NCBI RefSeq assembly: GCF_023856365.1
Contig: NW_026042409.1
Coordinates: 274,501-338,500 of the forward strand
Reading direction: 5' to 3'
Origin: Brienomyrus brachyistius
Taxonomy: Eukaryota > Chordata > Actinopteri > Osteoglossiformes > Mormyridae
DNA: 64,000 bases
Part shown: positions 12,528-31,025 of the stretch, one piece after another
How the letters are laid out: each line of letters starts with the position of its first letter
How positions within the stretch are numbered: position 1 is the stretch's first letter
Notes under the pieces: generated by a model
What the model was told of the DNA's origin: nothing
Database searches by the model: none
The model's input: only the letters and a program-made list of their open reading frames with translations
Translations under genes and position numbers: made by a program

Positions 12528-12877
12528 AGGCAGCCTTTCCAAACCGCTTATCCTACTGGATCGCGGGGGGTCTGGAGCCTATCCCGGAAGCAATGGGCAC
12601 GAGACAGGGAACAACCCAGGATGGCGGGCCAGCCCATCGCAGGGCACACTCACACACTATTCACTCACGCATACACTCCTATGGGCAATTTAGCAACTCC
12701 AATTAGCCTCAGCATGTTTTTGGACTGTGGGGGAAACCAGAGTACCCGGAGGAAACCCCACGATGACATGGGTAGAACATGCAAACTCCACACACATGTG
12801 ACCCAGGTGGAGACTCGAACCCGGGCCCTAGAGGTGTGAGGCAACAGTGCTAACCACTGCACCACCATGCTGCCCCC
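12528..12877 (-). repeat. tRNA-derived SINE
   Basis: Minus strand: the head has a tRNA-like A box (AGTGGTTAGCACTGTTGCC) and B box (GGGTTCGAGTCTCC). The body contains the widely found fish segment with GAACATGCAAACTCC, AACCAGAGTACCCGG and CAATTTAGCAACTCC (plus-strand spelling), and it ends at a CCGCTTATCC-type tail. The copy looks complete and fairly well preserved. A decayed relative is at 43,678-43,825. Confidence 0.75.
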
Positions 12878-12879
12878 TA

Positions 12880-13675
12880 AATGGAAAACCATTAAATACA
12901 AAAGGAAAACAAAAGTGCTGTAAGACTGTATACTTATGTGTATGTTAGTAAAGGCTGTAGCTGACACAACGGACCCCCCTAATTAGAAAGGGGTAATTGT
13001 ACACATGTGGCATCCAGTATGTTCTTCTATAACAGTTTTTTAAAAAAAAAAAAAACTCACATTACACAAATTGGCACTATCAAAACGAGGATTATGGGGA
13101 AAATGGGGACTGTGATGGAGATTACATACACGTAGGCATGGTATTTAGTTTTTTTTAATCTGGTCACCTTCCAGAGTAATTGTAAACTAAAACCATCTTC
13201 ACCCTATTTGATTCTTTATAAATGGACAATCAGTCGTGCAGTAAATGGGGGTATAGAGAGACACAGAGCTTGTCTAACAAGAAACCCTGGGAAGCTAACA
13301 TTAATAGGGTGGGTATGGATAGCAAAACCATTGATACAGATTACAGATTTATATCTCACCTGAACCCTGGCGGGCTCCGTGCCAATAGGGGTTGGGATTA
13401 GGGTTAGTTAACTTAAGTAGTAATATTGATGTGTATATTCTCCTATTCTCCAGTCAGTGAATCGTGAAACGTAATGTTAATATGTTTCTATACCTATATG
13501 TTCTGCTTAAAAACCCATAAAGGCAAGCACAGTGTTTAGACATTCTGTTACTTAGACTAGTAAACACTAAGATCCTTCAGCTTTCAATTAACCTGACACA
13601 ACAGTCTAAACAACAAATGTGTGCCATGTCATTTGTCATCTTTACATCTTGTATCCTTTATATGGTAATTGGATT
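12880..13675. other. Unassigned intergenic sequence
   Basis: A-rich run near 13,040; nothing else recognised. Confidence 0.3.
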
Positions 13676-15080
13676 TTCAAGGTGGAATTGCAGGTCGATC
13701 ATTTTAAGGATCTAGATGTAAACCTCCCTGGTGTTGCTTTAATATTTTTTTTGCACAATTTGCTTCACACACTTCCTCCAGCAGAGAAGCTTACAATACT
13801 ACACCCCACCAAATGACTGGATGATGCCTTTTTATTTAAGGTCTGGCTGTGAGCCTCGATTACCGATACACTATCTTCAGGCTCCTGCCGGGATCAGTCA
13901 GTATGGTGGACCTTTGGAGGAATGGGTACAAAACCATCAGGAAAGTTTGCAGGTGCTTCAAGAGTATGTGAAGGCTTAGTTGGAGGAACAAGCCACACCA
14001 CGAAATCGGAAACACAATGAGTTGGTTAATGATTAGGGGTTTGATGAAGGTCAGCTGGTGTGTTTGCGGAACCATGTTCGAGGTAAAATACAGGATCATT
14101 GGGATGCCTGTTTGTATATGGTAGTTCGGTGTCCCCAAGATCAGGGTGCAGTTTACTCTGCAACTCCAATGGAGGGGGACGGGGTTGTCCGTCAAGTTCA
14201 CCGAACAGAGTTGCGTCCAGTACCACAGGGGGTTGTTATGTCAGGGGAAGATGTTCTGGTAATGTCTCCTGAGTCTGGGTTGCCCACAGGGGCAACAGAA
14301 ATGGAATCGGATGAGGACTCTGTGATTTTACGGGGACAGGGCTGGTGGGAGGGGTCGCAATAGAGCATCCACAAGTAGGCCTCGTATAATGGAGGAGGTT
14401 ATGTCCCCCCCGAGGTGTAGAGACCAGTTAAACGTTCGGTGAGGTCCACCACTGGTCATCATACCAACCCTTATAAGTTACCACGGTCAGTGAATGATCG
14501 TTCGGTTGGGGAGGAAGACCAGTGGTTTGGGGATAGAATTCTTAGCTGTGATCGTTGGGTCATCAATTTCATTTTGGGGGATGGATTGTAGCCAGGCAAT
14601 TATAGGCAGGTATAGGAACTGCAGTTCGGACTGGAGGCATAGCCGGGGCGAGATGGCTGTGCATGTTCCGATGGTAGGGCATATTGGCAAAGGAGCAGGC
14701 ACGGGAAAGACAGGCAGGGTCCTGATAGATTTGGTGGAGCATCGGCGGGCATATTGAATTTGCAGTGTAGCAGCCTTTCTGTTTGCTTGTTTCAGGGGTG
14801 AACAATCTTATCCGCAAAGGGCCGGTGTGTATGCAGGTTTTCGCTGCAACTCCCTAATTAGATTTCTAATTAGAGGACTGATTAGCTGAAGAGTCCTCAT
14901 ACCTGGTTTTGAAGAGCTGACCTAAAGGTTACCCCAAAAACCTGTTTTTTTTTTGTTTGAATGGGGCAGTGAGTCATGGGGTAAACTACTGTTCTTTAGG
15001 GGTTTTCAAGGTGGAATTACGGGTCGATAATTTTAAGGATCAGGTTGTAAACCTCCCTGGTGTTGCTTTAATATGTTTTA
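13676..15080 (+). mobile_element. Gypsy-type LTR retrotransposon, 3' pol remnant
   Basis: The plus strand at about 13,860-14,225 encodes, with breaks, the C-terminal end of a Gypsy integrase/pol: EEWVQNHQESLQVLQEYVK, then LVCLRNHVRGKIQDHW and GVVRQVHRTELRPVP. This corresponds to the usual block in which the element reads WVFLRN-KIQDHW-YxV-VHRTLLKP. One in-frame stop follows EYVKA. About 70 bp at 13,676-13,745 (from TTTCAAGGTGGAATT to CTGGTGTTGCTTTAAT) recurs at 15,004-15,073, flanking the remnant as direct repeats. They may be LTR edges or internal duplicates. gag, protease, RT and RNase H are absent. Confidence 0.6.
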
Positions 15081-15084
15081 TCTG

Positions 15085-15540
15085 AGGTTGTATCGTGTAT
15101 TATCAAGCCAGCCGGCTTAGTGGCCTCGGGAGCGGGGTTTAGTGGGAGCAGCTGGCTAGTTTTATTTTCTTTTTTGTTTGTGTCTTTTTCTTTGTTGTAT
15201 GTATATTTTGGGTTCATTATTAGGCAGGCTGGGCCTTTTGGCACCTGTAGTCTGGGTGCTGGATTGCCCATAGGGGTCTTTTTTATTGCTGTGATTTGCT
15301 GTGTCATTCACTAGTGTGATTTGTGCTGGATGTGTTTTTAAGGTTGTGCTGTGGCGTGTACCTGAGCAAACTTTGGGCAACCTGTTCTCTTGTTGGCTTT
15401 ATTGACAAAGGGTGGATTAGTCTAATTACGGCCTGCTACAAATAGCTGCATATAACGTATAAAAAAAATCACCTTATGGGTGCTCCGTAGGGTAGCAAGA
15501 TCTTGAGTTTTTTTACAGTACTCGGGTACGTTTTAAAATT
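15085..15540. other. Unassigned sequence downstream of the Gypsy remnant
   Basis: Possibly LTR or 3' untranslated sequence of the retroelement. No intact frame of interest. Confidence 0.3.
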
Positions 15541-15545
15541 TTCGA

Positions 15546-15998
15546 CCAATCAGCAAACATTATTCTGACAGCATAGCTGGGAAACCAATGAAAAGTGAGT
15601 GCAACGTTCTAGAACTTGACTTCGGGTTGACGCTCCCTATAAAAGAGCTGGGTACTGCTTCAAGGCGTTCAGTTGGCGCTACCTCCTGATAGAGTAGCAC
15701 TGTACGGCTCTTGTTCCGTAAAACAACATCAAAAGGATGAAAAAAAAAACAATTTTTAAAGAAGACGAAAAAAACATCGTCTAAAAAAATAAGCCAAAAA
15801 AATAATATCCGAAGAAGGAAAAACATGCAAAGTAAAAAAAACAAACAAAAATAAAAAACAATATCCAAAGAAGAAGGAAAAAAACATCCAAAGGGAGAAA
15901 AGAAGAACTGAAGGGCAAACGAGGTAGGAGGAAATACAAATTTCGTTTCAGCACCGTTGGAGTGCCAAGCCGTGAAAAGCATTTGGCCAGAAGACAAG
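15546..15998 (+). promoter_or_regulatory. Heat-shock-type promoter with untranslated first exon
   Basis: A compact and well-ordered promoter is visible. CCAAT boxes lie at 15,546 (CCAATCAG) and 15,585. A palindromic GTTCTAGAAC at 15,606-15,615 gives two abutting heat-shock-element pentamers (TTCnnGAA). A TATAAAAG box follows at 15,638-15,645. Transcription would start near 15,665-15,672. The following A-rich stretch has no sizeable plus-strand frame and ends in a strong splice donor (ACAAG/GTAAGT) at 15,998/15,999. This layout is like that of HSP70/HSC70-family genes, which can have an untranslated exon 1, but no HSP coding exon is downstream. It may be a promoter fragment, an LTR promoter, or an alternative start for the clcn7 exons at 19.6 kb. 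Confidence 0.45.
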
Positions 15999-16429
15999 GT
16001 AAGTGTTGTAGCTGTTATTTTAAAACAGCGCTTTTCAAAATGCTGCTTTATAATCGTTTGAGATCGTTAGCCAGTGTGACAGCTGAAGGCTTTTTGAGTT
16101 TACCAACATAAAGTTTTATTTCTGTATTAGGACATTGTCAGGAACAATGATGTGTTCATCGCTATGATGTGGTCAAAAAGCGATGCATTGAATCTTAGAA
16201 ACATTTGTGATTTTTCAAACAATGCTTTTCCTTTTATTTAATCAGTAAAATTTCCATCGGTTTTATATAGTGCCCCTTGAAATATGTCTTTAGCTCATTT
16301 TCCGGGCATTTTACTAGAATGCATCCTGAGAAATACACAAGCTCTGCTGCATTTCCGTGCCTCGATGTTTAGTGCCGAGTATAATTGTTGCAGTTGCCTT
16401 TTATATATTCCATGAGACCTGTTGGTACC

Positions 16430-17000
16430 AAGAGAAGTGTGAGACTGTCAGGGTGAATTTATCATACAATCGCACGCATAAATACCTGAGGGTTGCCAGT
16501 CCTTTTGCGTTGTTACAGGAGGACTAGAGCTGACGAGTGTGTTTCTACACACTATCAAGGGCATTGTAGTACAGTTTTCTCAGGTGGGAGAATGCTGCCG
16601 ATCTCCTATTTGACAATACAGCCCTTGATATATTAGAATATTACAGAACTAGAAGCCTTTTGCAAGGAAGAATGTGAGAAAATCCCAAGTACAAGAACTG
16701 AAAGCCTTTCAGCTGGCTATAAGAAGCGCTTGTAAGCTGTGATATCTGGCAGAGGAGGTGTTACTAAGTACTGATTACGTAGGGTGCCCAAACTTTTGCA
16801 GAGTGCCATAATAATGTTTTTATTTTGTAATTTTGTTCAATTTATGGCATAAAAAGTAACTATTCATCAATGTTTGCTGAAAATATTGTGTATTTTCCCC
16901 CCAGTTCCTAAAGAGACTGTATTAACTGATATTGTTGCTTTTGTAATTGAAAAGATGTTATTTGTCAAGGGGTGCCAAACCTTTGCATAAGACTGTACAC
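16430..17000 (+). mobile_element. Tc1/mariner-type transposon 3' remnant
   Basis: About 16,640-16,770 reads like the tail of a transposon frame (GAACTAGAAGCCTTTTGC onward, then GCTGGCTATAAGAAGCGCTT). It is followed by GGTGCCCAAACTTTTGCA at 16,782 and again by GGGGTGCCAAACCTTTGCA at 16,970. This duplicated end signature is typical of a vertebrate Tc1/mariner-like family. The 5' boundary is uncertain. Confidence 0.5.
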
Positions 17001-17029
17001 AGTGTGTGTATGTGTTTATGTGAGTGTGT

Positions 17030-17225
17030 GTCTGTGTGTGTCTTTATATATATATATATGTGTGTGTGTGTGTATATATTTCTGTATATGCATGTGTATA
17101 TATATATTTATATATAGTTCACACACATTCAAACTTATTTGAATACACATTCAAAATAATTTTTATTATTATTATTTTCGGTTTTTTTTTTTTTTGTGTT
17201 TTAAAATGTTTTATTTTTGCAATGG
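17030..17225. repeat. TG/TA microsatellite
   Basis: Interrupted (TG)n and (TA)n runs lead into the minisatellite that follows. Confidence 0.8.
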
Positions 17226-17403
17226 AAATAAAAATAAAGCAGTCCTCCGTAGAGGAGGGGTGGTGGAGGGAATATATATATATATATACATATATATAAA
17301 ATAATTGTCACACAACCTGGGTGACATGCCTTGCCTGCTCACCCAGTTTTAGTGCACCTTAGTTATTCATAATGACCATCTAGTCTCGATACACCCATGA
17401 ATA

Positions 17404-17435
<32 letters not shown>

Positions 17436-17628
17436 GTTTTTCTGTTTTTTTTTGCAATAGACAATAAAAATAACGCAGTTCTCCGTAAAGGAGGGATGGT
17501 GGATGGAATATATATATACATATATATATAAAATAATTGTCACACAACCTGGGTGACATGCCTTGCCTGCTCACCCAATTTTAGTGCACCTTAGTTATCC
17601 ATACTGACCATCTAGTCTCGACACACCC

Positions 17629-17661
<33 letters not shown>

Positions 17662-17874
17662 GATATTTTTTCTTTTTCTTGTGTTTTTTTTTTCGCAATG
17701 GATATTAATAATAAAGCAGTCCTCCGTAAAGGAGGGGTGGTGGAGGGAATATATATATACATTTATATAAAATAATTGTCACACAACTGGGGTGACATGC
17801 CTTGCCTGCTCACCCAATTTTAGTGCACCTTAGTTATCCATAATGACCATCTAGTCTCGATACACCCATAAATA

Positions 17875-17915
<41 letters not shown>

Positions 17916-18098
17916 TTTTTTTTTTTTGCAATAGACAATAAAAATAACGCAGTTCTCCATAAAAGAGGGATGGTGGATGGAATATATATATACATATATA
18001 TAAAATAATTGTCACACAACCTGGGTGACATGCCTTGCCTGCTCACCCAATTTTAGTGCACCTTAGTTATCCATACTGACCATCTAGTCTCGACACAC

Positions 18099-18159
<61 letters not shown>

Positions 18160-19232
18160 GATATTTTTTCTTTTTCTTGTGTTTTTTTTTCGCAATGGAT
18201 ATTAATAATAAAGCAGTCCTCCGTAAAGGAGGGGTGGTGGAGGGAATATATATATACATTTATATAAAATAATTGTCACACAACCTGGGTGACATGCCTT
18301 GCCTGCTCACCCAATTTTAGTGCAACTTAGTTATCCATAATGACCAACTAGTCTCGATACACCCATAAATATATATGTGTGTATATATATATATAGTTTT
18401 TTTGTGTTATTTTTTTGCAATAGACAATAAAAATAACGCAGTTCTCCATAAAGGAGGGATGGTGGATGGAATATATATATACATATATATAAAATAATTA
18501 ATGTCACACAACCTGGGTGACATGCCTTGCCTGCTCACCCAATTTGAATGCACCTTAGTTATCCATAATGACCATCTAGTCTCGATACACCCATAAATAT
18601 ATATGTATATATATAGTTTTTTTTTTTCGCAATGGACAATAAAAATAACGCAGTTCTCCGTAAAGGAGGGATGGTGGATGGAATATATATATACATACAT
18701 ATAAAATAATTGTCACACAACCGGGGTGACATGCCTTGCCTGCTCACCCAATTTTAGTGCACCTTAGTTATTCATAATGACCATCTAGTCTCGATACACC
18801 CATAAATATATATGTATATATGTATTGTTTTTTTTTTTTTTTTTTTGCAATAGACAATAAAAATAACGCAGTTCTCCATAAAAGAGGGATGGTGGATGGA
18901 ATATATATATACATATATATAAAATAATTGTCACACAACCTGGGTGACATGCCTTGCCTGCTCACCCAATTTTAGTGCACCTTAGTTATCCATAATGACC
19001 ATCTAGTCTCGATACACCCATATATATATATATATATATATGTTTTTTTTTTCTTCGTAATGGACAATAAAAATAACGCAGTTCTCCGTAAAGGAGGGAT
19101 GGTGGATGGAATATATATATACATATATATAAAATAATTGTCACACAACCTGGGTGACATGCCTTGCCTGCTCACCCAATTTTAGTGCACCTTAGTTATC
19201 CATACTGACCATCTAGTCTCGACACACCCATA
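17225..19232. repeat. Nine-unit minisatellite with embedded TA microsatellites
   Basis: A core of about 170 bp is repeated head to tail nine times, with periods of about 205-265 bp. Landmarks in order are GACAATAAAAATAACGCAG, a CTCCGTAAAGGAGGG hairpin, GGTGGATGGAATATATA, GTCACACAACCTGGGTGACA, GCCTTGCCTGCTCACCC, TTAGTTATCCATA and CCATCTAGTCTCGA. The GTCACACAAC landmark falls near 17,309, 17,539, 17,779, 18,011, 18,276, 18,503, 18,711, 18,928 and 19,139. Length variation comes mainly from a (TA)n and poly-T run between units. Two sequence variants (GGATATTAATAATAAAG versus GACAATAAAAATAACG) alternate in the first half. Part of the core recurs alone at 59,080-59,122. Confidence 0.9.
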
Positions 19233-19539
19233 TACACACCCGAAGCTCTGATCTCAGATCAGTTCCATGCCTCCAGAATCTAATGTTACCCTCAAGGAAG
19301 AAGGGAAGCTATGATGAGTAAAAAAAAGGTTATTAGAGTGTCCTGTCAGCGTTGGGCTTCTTCGGCCTCCGCCATTGATTTTTCGGTTTCAGGATGGAAA
19401 GTACAAGGTGGCTCTGTGTTGATGAATAATCCAGGAAAAAAATGCCACAAAGGCATGGAGTCACACCAGTGGAGTCTTATCCTTGCAATAAAGACCCCTG
19501 TATGACCTTTGCTGAATATTTCCAGTTTAGTGGAGCTGA

Positions 19540-26148
<6,609 letters not shown>

Positions 26149-26416
26149 TGCGTGGAAGGCGACTGCCGCGCTGCTCACCAGGCCAACCCCCCCTGCCCCC
26201 AGTCAGCCCCCGCCAGAACCCGCACCGGTCGTGCATTTCAGCAAAGTCCGGAACCCGGGATGCCAATGACTGACTTTCTGGTTTCGTTCACCGAGGGTTG
26301 GTTGTGATGGGGGAGGGGATCGATTCCATGTGTGTTTTGCGACTTTTTGTTGCCCCCTCCCAGTTTGCACATAAAATAATTTATCCGTTATGTTTTTAAA
26401 GCACTTCAGAGAGAGA

Positions 26417-26452
<36 letters not shown>

Positions 26453-26554
26453 TTCTACACACACTTGGGTGTCAGTCCCGCTCTGTGGTCATTTGCAAAG
26501 CTTTGGTAGCATTGTGATATACATTAGTGTAAATGTGTAAAAAGCATTTCAAGC

Positions 26555-26598
<44 letters not shown>

Positions 26599-27950
26599 GC
26601 CAGGCCAATAACGTTCCTCTTTTACTCAGAGTTTTTTGAGTGTGGTCTATTGACAGAGGGTACCACAGTTTTCTTGTGACTTTAGTTTTACTTTAGGGGA
26701 AGTTAATTTTCCTCTCCCAGATAATTGTCTTGCACATTGTACCATTAACCAATGCCTCCCACCCCTCCCATGCCAGTGTAGGTAAGACCAACCCTGCCCC
26801 CCCCCCCCCCCCCCGGAAAAACCCTGACTCGCTTTGACCTTTTTCTCTCATGCTGGATGCTAGCGGTTTTTAACATACAGTGTTTTTTCTCGTGAATTCG
26901 CCCATTGGCTGACTGCCACACTGCCTGCGTCCTCCCCCACCCACGCCAGTACGTGACAGTATGTATCCCCCCCACCCCGGGTGATTCTCCAGGTCCTGTG
27001 TTTTTGATGGCGATTTGTCTCTTGTTGCGCCGTACAGCCTCTAGGTGGCAGAAACCCTGGTTTCTGATATATACCTGAATAAATTATGCAAATCGGGGTC
27101 AGGTTTACATGGGTCGGGTGCCAAACAATGCCAGTAGTGTGTGTGTGTGTGTGTGGGGGGGTGACTTCACAGGTGCTCTCCTGAAAATGTGTGTATATCA
27201 TTGTTTTTAAATGGCACTTACTGAAAGCAGAGTGGGGTTCAGGGCAGCTTAATGATTTGCAAGGTGACCATGGGTCGTGTTTGGCCAAGGGGGCGCTAGT
27301 GTGTTGAGGAAAGGAACTTATTCTGGTCTTTGCAGGCTGTGCTAGAAACCCAAACCCACCCCCATGGCTGTATGTGGCTCCGCACTTTAAATGCTTCTTA
27401 CCCCACCTCGTTTCCCATCTGCGCCCTACAACTTACAAATCCTTGCAATGTCACGTGCAAGGGGGCCCCCTACTGGCCAAGCAAGGCCCTACAGTCGCTG
27501 GTGCCCTTGGGGGTCCAGCCGTACAGTTTTTGCCAACAGCAGAGTTTACACTTTGACTAGTTATGTGCTGTTTAGTTATTTTGTTTTTAATTAAGGTGAA
27601 CTTGCCTAAGTGACCCTGATCAGTTAAATAGGGTTTTTACCCACCCAACAAGCCTATCGAAAATGGACATACCAGTTAAACGGTAAACGATGTGAATCCC
27701 TTATCAGATTTTGATTTTATTCTGAATATTAAATGTCGTGTTTTAACTCAACCTTAAATAAATTAAAGTATCTCCATTTTAAAGAGCACTGTGACTGGAT
27801 GAGAGAATTGTTTCGGCGTTGGCAAGTACCACCTTAGCGTACATTTATAGAAACGGCTGAAATATACTGGATAATTTTGCATAATTTTTATTTTGCCAAG
27901 CTTGATTTTCTTCTGTGATTTCTGAAATCTAATAAAGGTTTTGATGCATA
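26149..27950 (+). other. clcn7: clcn7 3' untranslated region and polyadenylation signal
   Basis: After the stop there is no further coding exon. The stretch holds (GT)n at 26,420-26,451, (GA)n at 26,564-26,594 and a C-rich run at 26,799-26,814. A consensus AATAAA lies at 27,931-27,936, downstream of AAATCT; other AATAAA-like words occur at 27,078 and 27,757. The true end of the transcript is inferred. Confidence 0.5.
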
Positions 27951-30900
27951 TGCCTATTTGTATTGCACGAGTCAGTCATGCTGTTTAATAAGAATCATTT
28001 GTATTTATACAAACAATGATAAAAAAATTATTGTATTAAATGGCGTGTTTGATGATACTGCTGGTGACTCCGTGGCACTCTTTGAGCAACGTGTCCGTAT
28101 CCTAATTTTCTACCTTCTGACACACAAATTCTCAGACTAAATGAGATTACTGCAGTCCCGTTGCCGGGGTAATGCAATTGTTTAGGTGGATGTCGCTGAA
28201 TGCATTTCAGTGGGAGGTCCAGAAAGCCTGGGACGCGATTTGACGGGGTAGAAATGAGATGAACGGTTCTGTTGTACCTTGCAGATTTGTACCTTGCAGA
28301 TTTCCCTCGATTTGCTTATTAGTTGCTGGAAATCAATATTTAAAAAAAAATGTGCGTTGAACATGCCTTTCCATCCCGATCCATGAACCCAGTTTTCCCA
28401 GATATCAGCAAAACAATGAGAAATTCTATATATAAAAAAAAAAAAATCAACATTTGATTAAGTTTTATTAATGCTTGCTTTCATGTTAAAAAATTTTGGT
28501 GCACAATTTAATTTTTTTTTTAACACACAACATTTGGTTGAAATTGTAACGTGGAACATCAAGTCTGGGGCGCAGTTAAGGGGGGGAGATTAGGACAGTA
28601 AAAAACTTGGAACATAACTGCATTGGTGTGGGTTTGTGGCCCAATATGATATGCATTCATGGGGCCCAAATTCTCTAGCAGAATCACAGCATAGATTTCT
28701 TTGTATATTTTTTAGGTTTAAAGGACTCCGGAGATTGAGATATTGTGTTTTTAAAGTTTCCTTGGACTCCCACAGTAAATTTTACAGAGCTGGGGTCTCC
28801 ATAACTTTTGCTGTGCAATAAATTTTGCTGACTGGGAAAGGGGGGGGGGGGTTCCCCAAGATTTTTGCCGGCTCGCCTACCCATCGGCTCACCTTGAAAA
28901 TGCCCAAAATGCCACCTGGCTGTTCAGCCCTGCTATAAAGTTGCAGAAAGACACGACGTTGTACTGTGACCTTACGATGTTACAGATCCGAGAAATAGCG
29001 TACTAAGCAGCACGTGTTTCCCTGCTGTGTTAAGGTGGGCCTTAGAAACCCATAACGCACTAATGCAGCTCTGGATGGCGGGCTATGCGTCAGTAATGCT
29101 GTCAGAGAAGATTCACTCATTAGTCTGATGTGAACTTAATCAGATTATGGGTCCTTTTTAGTCGCAGAATACAACATAATCCATGGCAAATGGACATCGG
29201 TGCCGTCTTTATGATGTTATGCTGACAGTGCCTTTAATCCCACCCCCCACCCCCCACCAATCCCTTTCCCAACTTCATGTTGTCTCTTAATCCTGTATGT
29301 TTCAGTAATATGAAGACGGAATTTCAGTATTCTCTGTTGCGGTTGTTTTATTTTTATCTCGCGAGTTTCATGCATTTTTAAGAACCGCGCAGAACATCAG
29401 TTAACTCTGTGCTGCTGGAATCCTGAGGATTGCCTTGATGGGTAGTGTAGGAGTTGAAGGATTTGCGTAGTCAGATTTAATTTTTTAAAAAGGAAATCTA
29501 TTAAAAAGTAACATGCAAAGTAGTTTATTATTATTATTTTTTTTTTTTTTTACATAAGAATTTCAAGAGAAACTGAGAGCCTCGTTTTAATGGGCTTGTC
29601 TGGTAAAGTTAGTTTGACACTTGTACTGCATGTATTATTAAACATTTATCTATCCATCCATCCATCCATCCCGGCTCCGTCAACATGCAAACTTCAGTAA
29701 TTCAAAACACTTAGTATTGAGCTTCCATTGTGAGCCTTAGCAGCCAATAAACAAACCGCCAATAATGAATATCACAGGCTTTGGTGATGGACACAGACTT
29801 CCAGACACGCCCCATATTCCTGACGCATTCCTCACCATGACCCTGTCTACTTCACATTCGCAGCCCAATATTTCATTCAAACTGGAGTTCGAAAGCTTGT
29901 TGGAGCCGAATGGACAATTTTAAAGACCAACATGGCAGAAAATTCAGTTCTGAAAGAAAGGAAGTTTCGATTTTTAATGAACTTATGAGATGCAGCAGAG
30001 ATTCATCTTACCCTCAGTAATCTTTAGTTATAGCTTTCAGGGACTGGGATATAGATAATTTAGAAATGTGCTGCTTTTTAAAACACTAAGTAGGATTCCA
30101 ATACTTTTCCAAGACACGGTATAATAGTATAATGTATTGTTGGTGCGCTGTGGGAGGGAGGTGCTGTCCTGGCAGGGGAGACAGGTGACTGAAACCTTTT
30201 GTAGCGATTTGTTCCGCCTGTCTGTTGGGCAGAATTTAGTTTGCTCTCTTTGTGCTTCCAGTAAATCTAGGTCCCGTTCCCATCATACCAGCAAGTCCGT
30301 GCAGGGTGGATCTCTGGCTAATCTCTTTTGTTGTTTGATTCCCTCCACGGAGGAAAAAAAAAAGAACTCGAGGTCACCTGCGGTTCCGAACCACATCTCC
30401 AGCAGGTCAGTGATCTCAGAGTAGCACATGCCGTTTATAAGCCAAAAGAAAAATGGTTGAAAAGTACGACACCTGTGTTATTCTATTTTGGTATTTAAGT
30501 GACAGAATTCCACTAAAGGTGAATTAAAAACTTGCTTAATTTATTGAGAAATGCTGAAGAAGTAAATGAACAAAGGATGAGAGAAGCTGCTGGAATCTGA
30601 AGCAGACATGATGCAGGTTCGAAACTGCACAGTTTTGATCTGGAATATGGGACACAATCCACATTATAAGCACTGAGCTAAATGCCAAGTTTTAAATGGC
30701 TATTTATCTATTACAACCATTGTTTCAGTGAAAGTTGTATGCAGATGTTTATTACTTAGTAATAAGGCAATATTTGGCTCAACTATGGTTTGTCTGTTAC
30801 TAATGAAATAAACTTTTCCTATATATAGAGACACAGGACTTTTCTCACTTCTGATCTAAACCATAATTTAGTCTGTTCTTATTTAACATGACACTATAAT

Positions 30901-31025
30901 AAAAATACATCCGAAGTTAAAAATCCTGGAAGACTGCGTCAAATAGAGCAGCAGAGCACCGCCCCCAAACAGCCTCTGTGGGGCAGCAGTGAGCTCAGAG
31001 TGCATCCCCCCCCCAGGAGGCAGTG
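27951..31025. other. Intergenic region between the tails of clcn7 and rgs11
   Basis: No exon recognised. It should contain the rgs11 3' UTR (minus strand); a candidate minus-strand AATAAA is at 30,540-30,545. A short (ATCC)n lies at 29,652-29,672. Confidence 0.4.

Noticed and set aside
15560..15997. A Phe-rich 145-residue minus-strand frame
   Set aside because: It is the antisense of the A-rich untranslated exon; composition alone explains it.
17380..19175. Family of similar 60-97-residue minus-strand proteins
   Set aside because: They are translations of the nine minisatellite units; the repetition is of DNA, with no start context or splice evidence.
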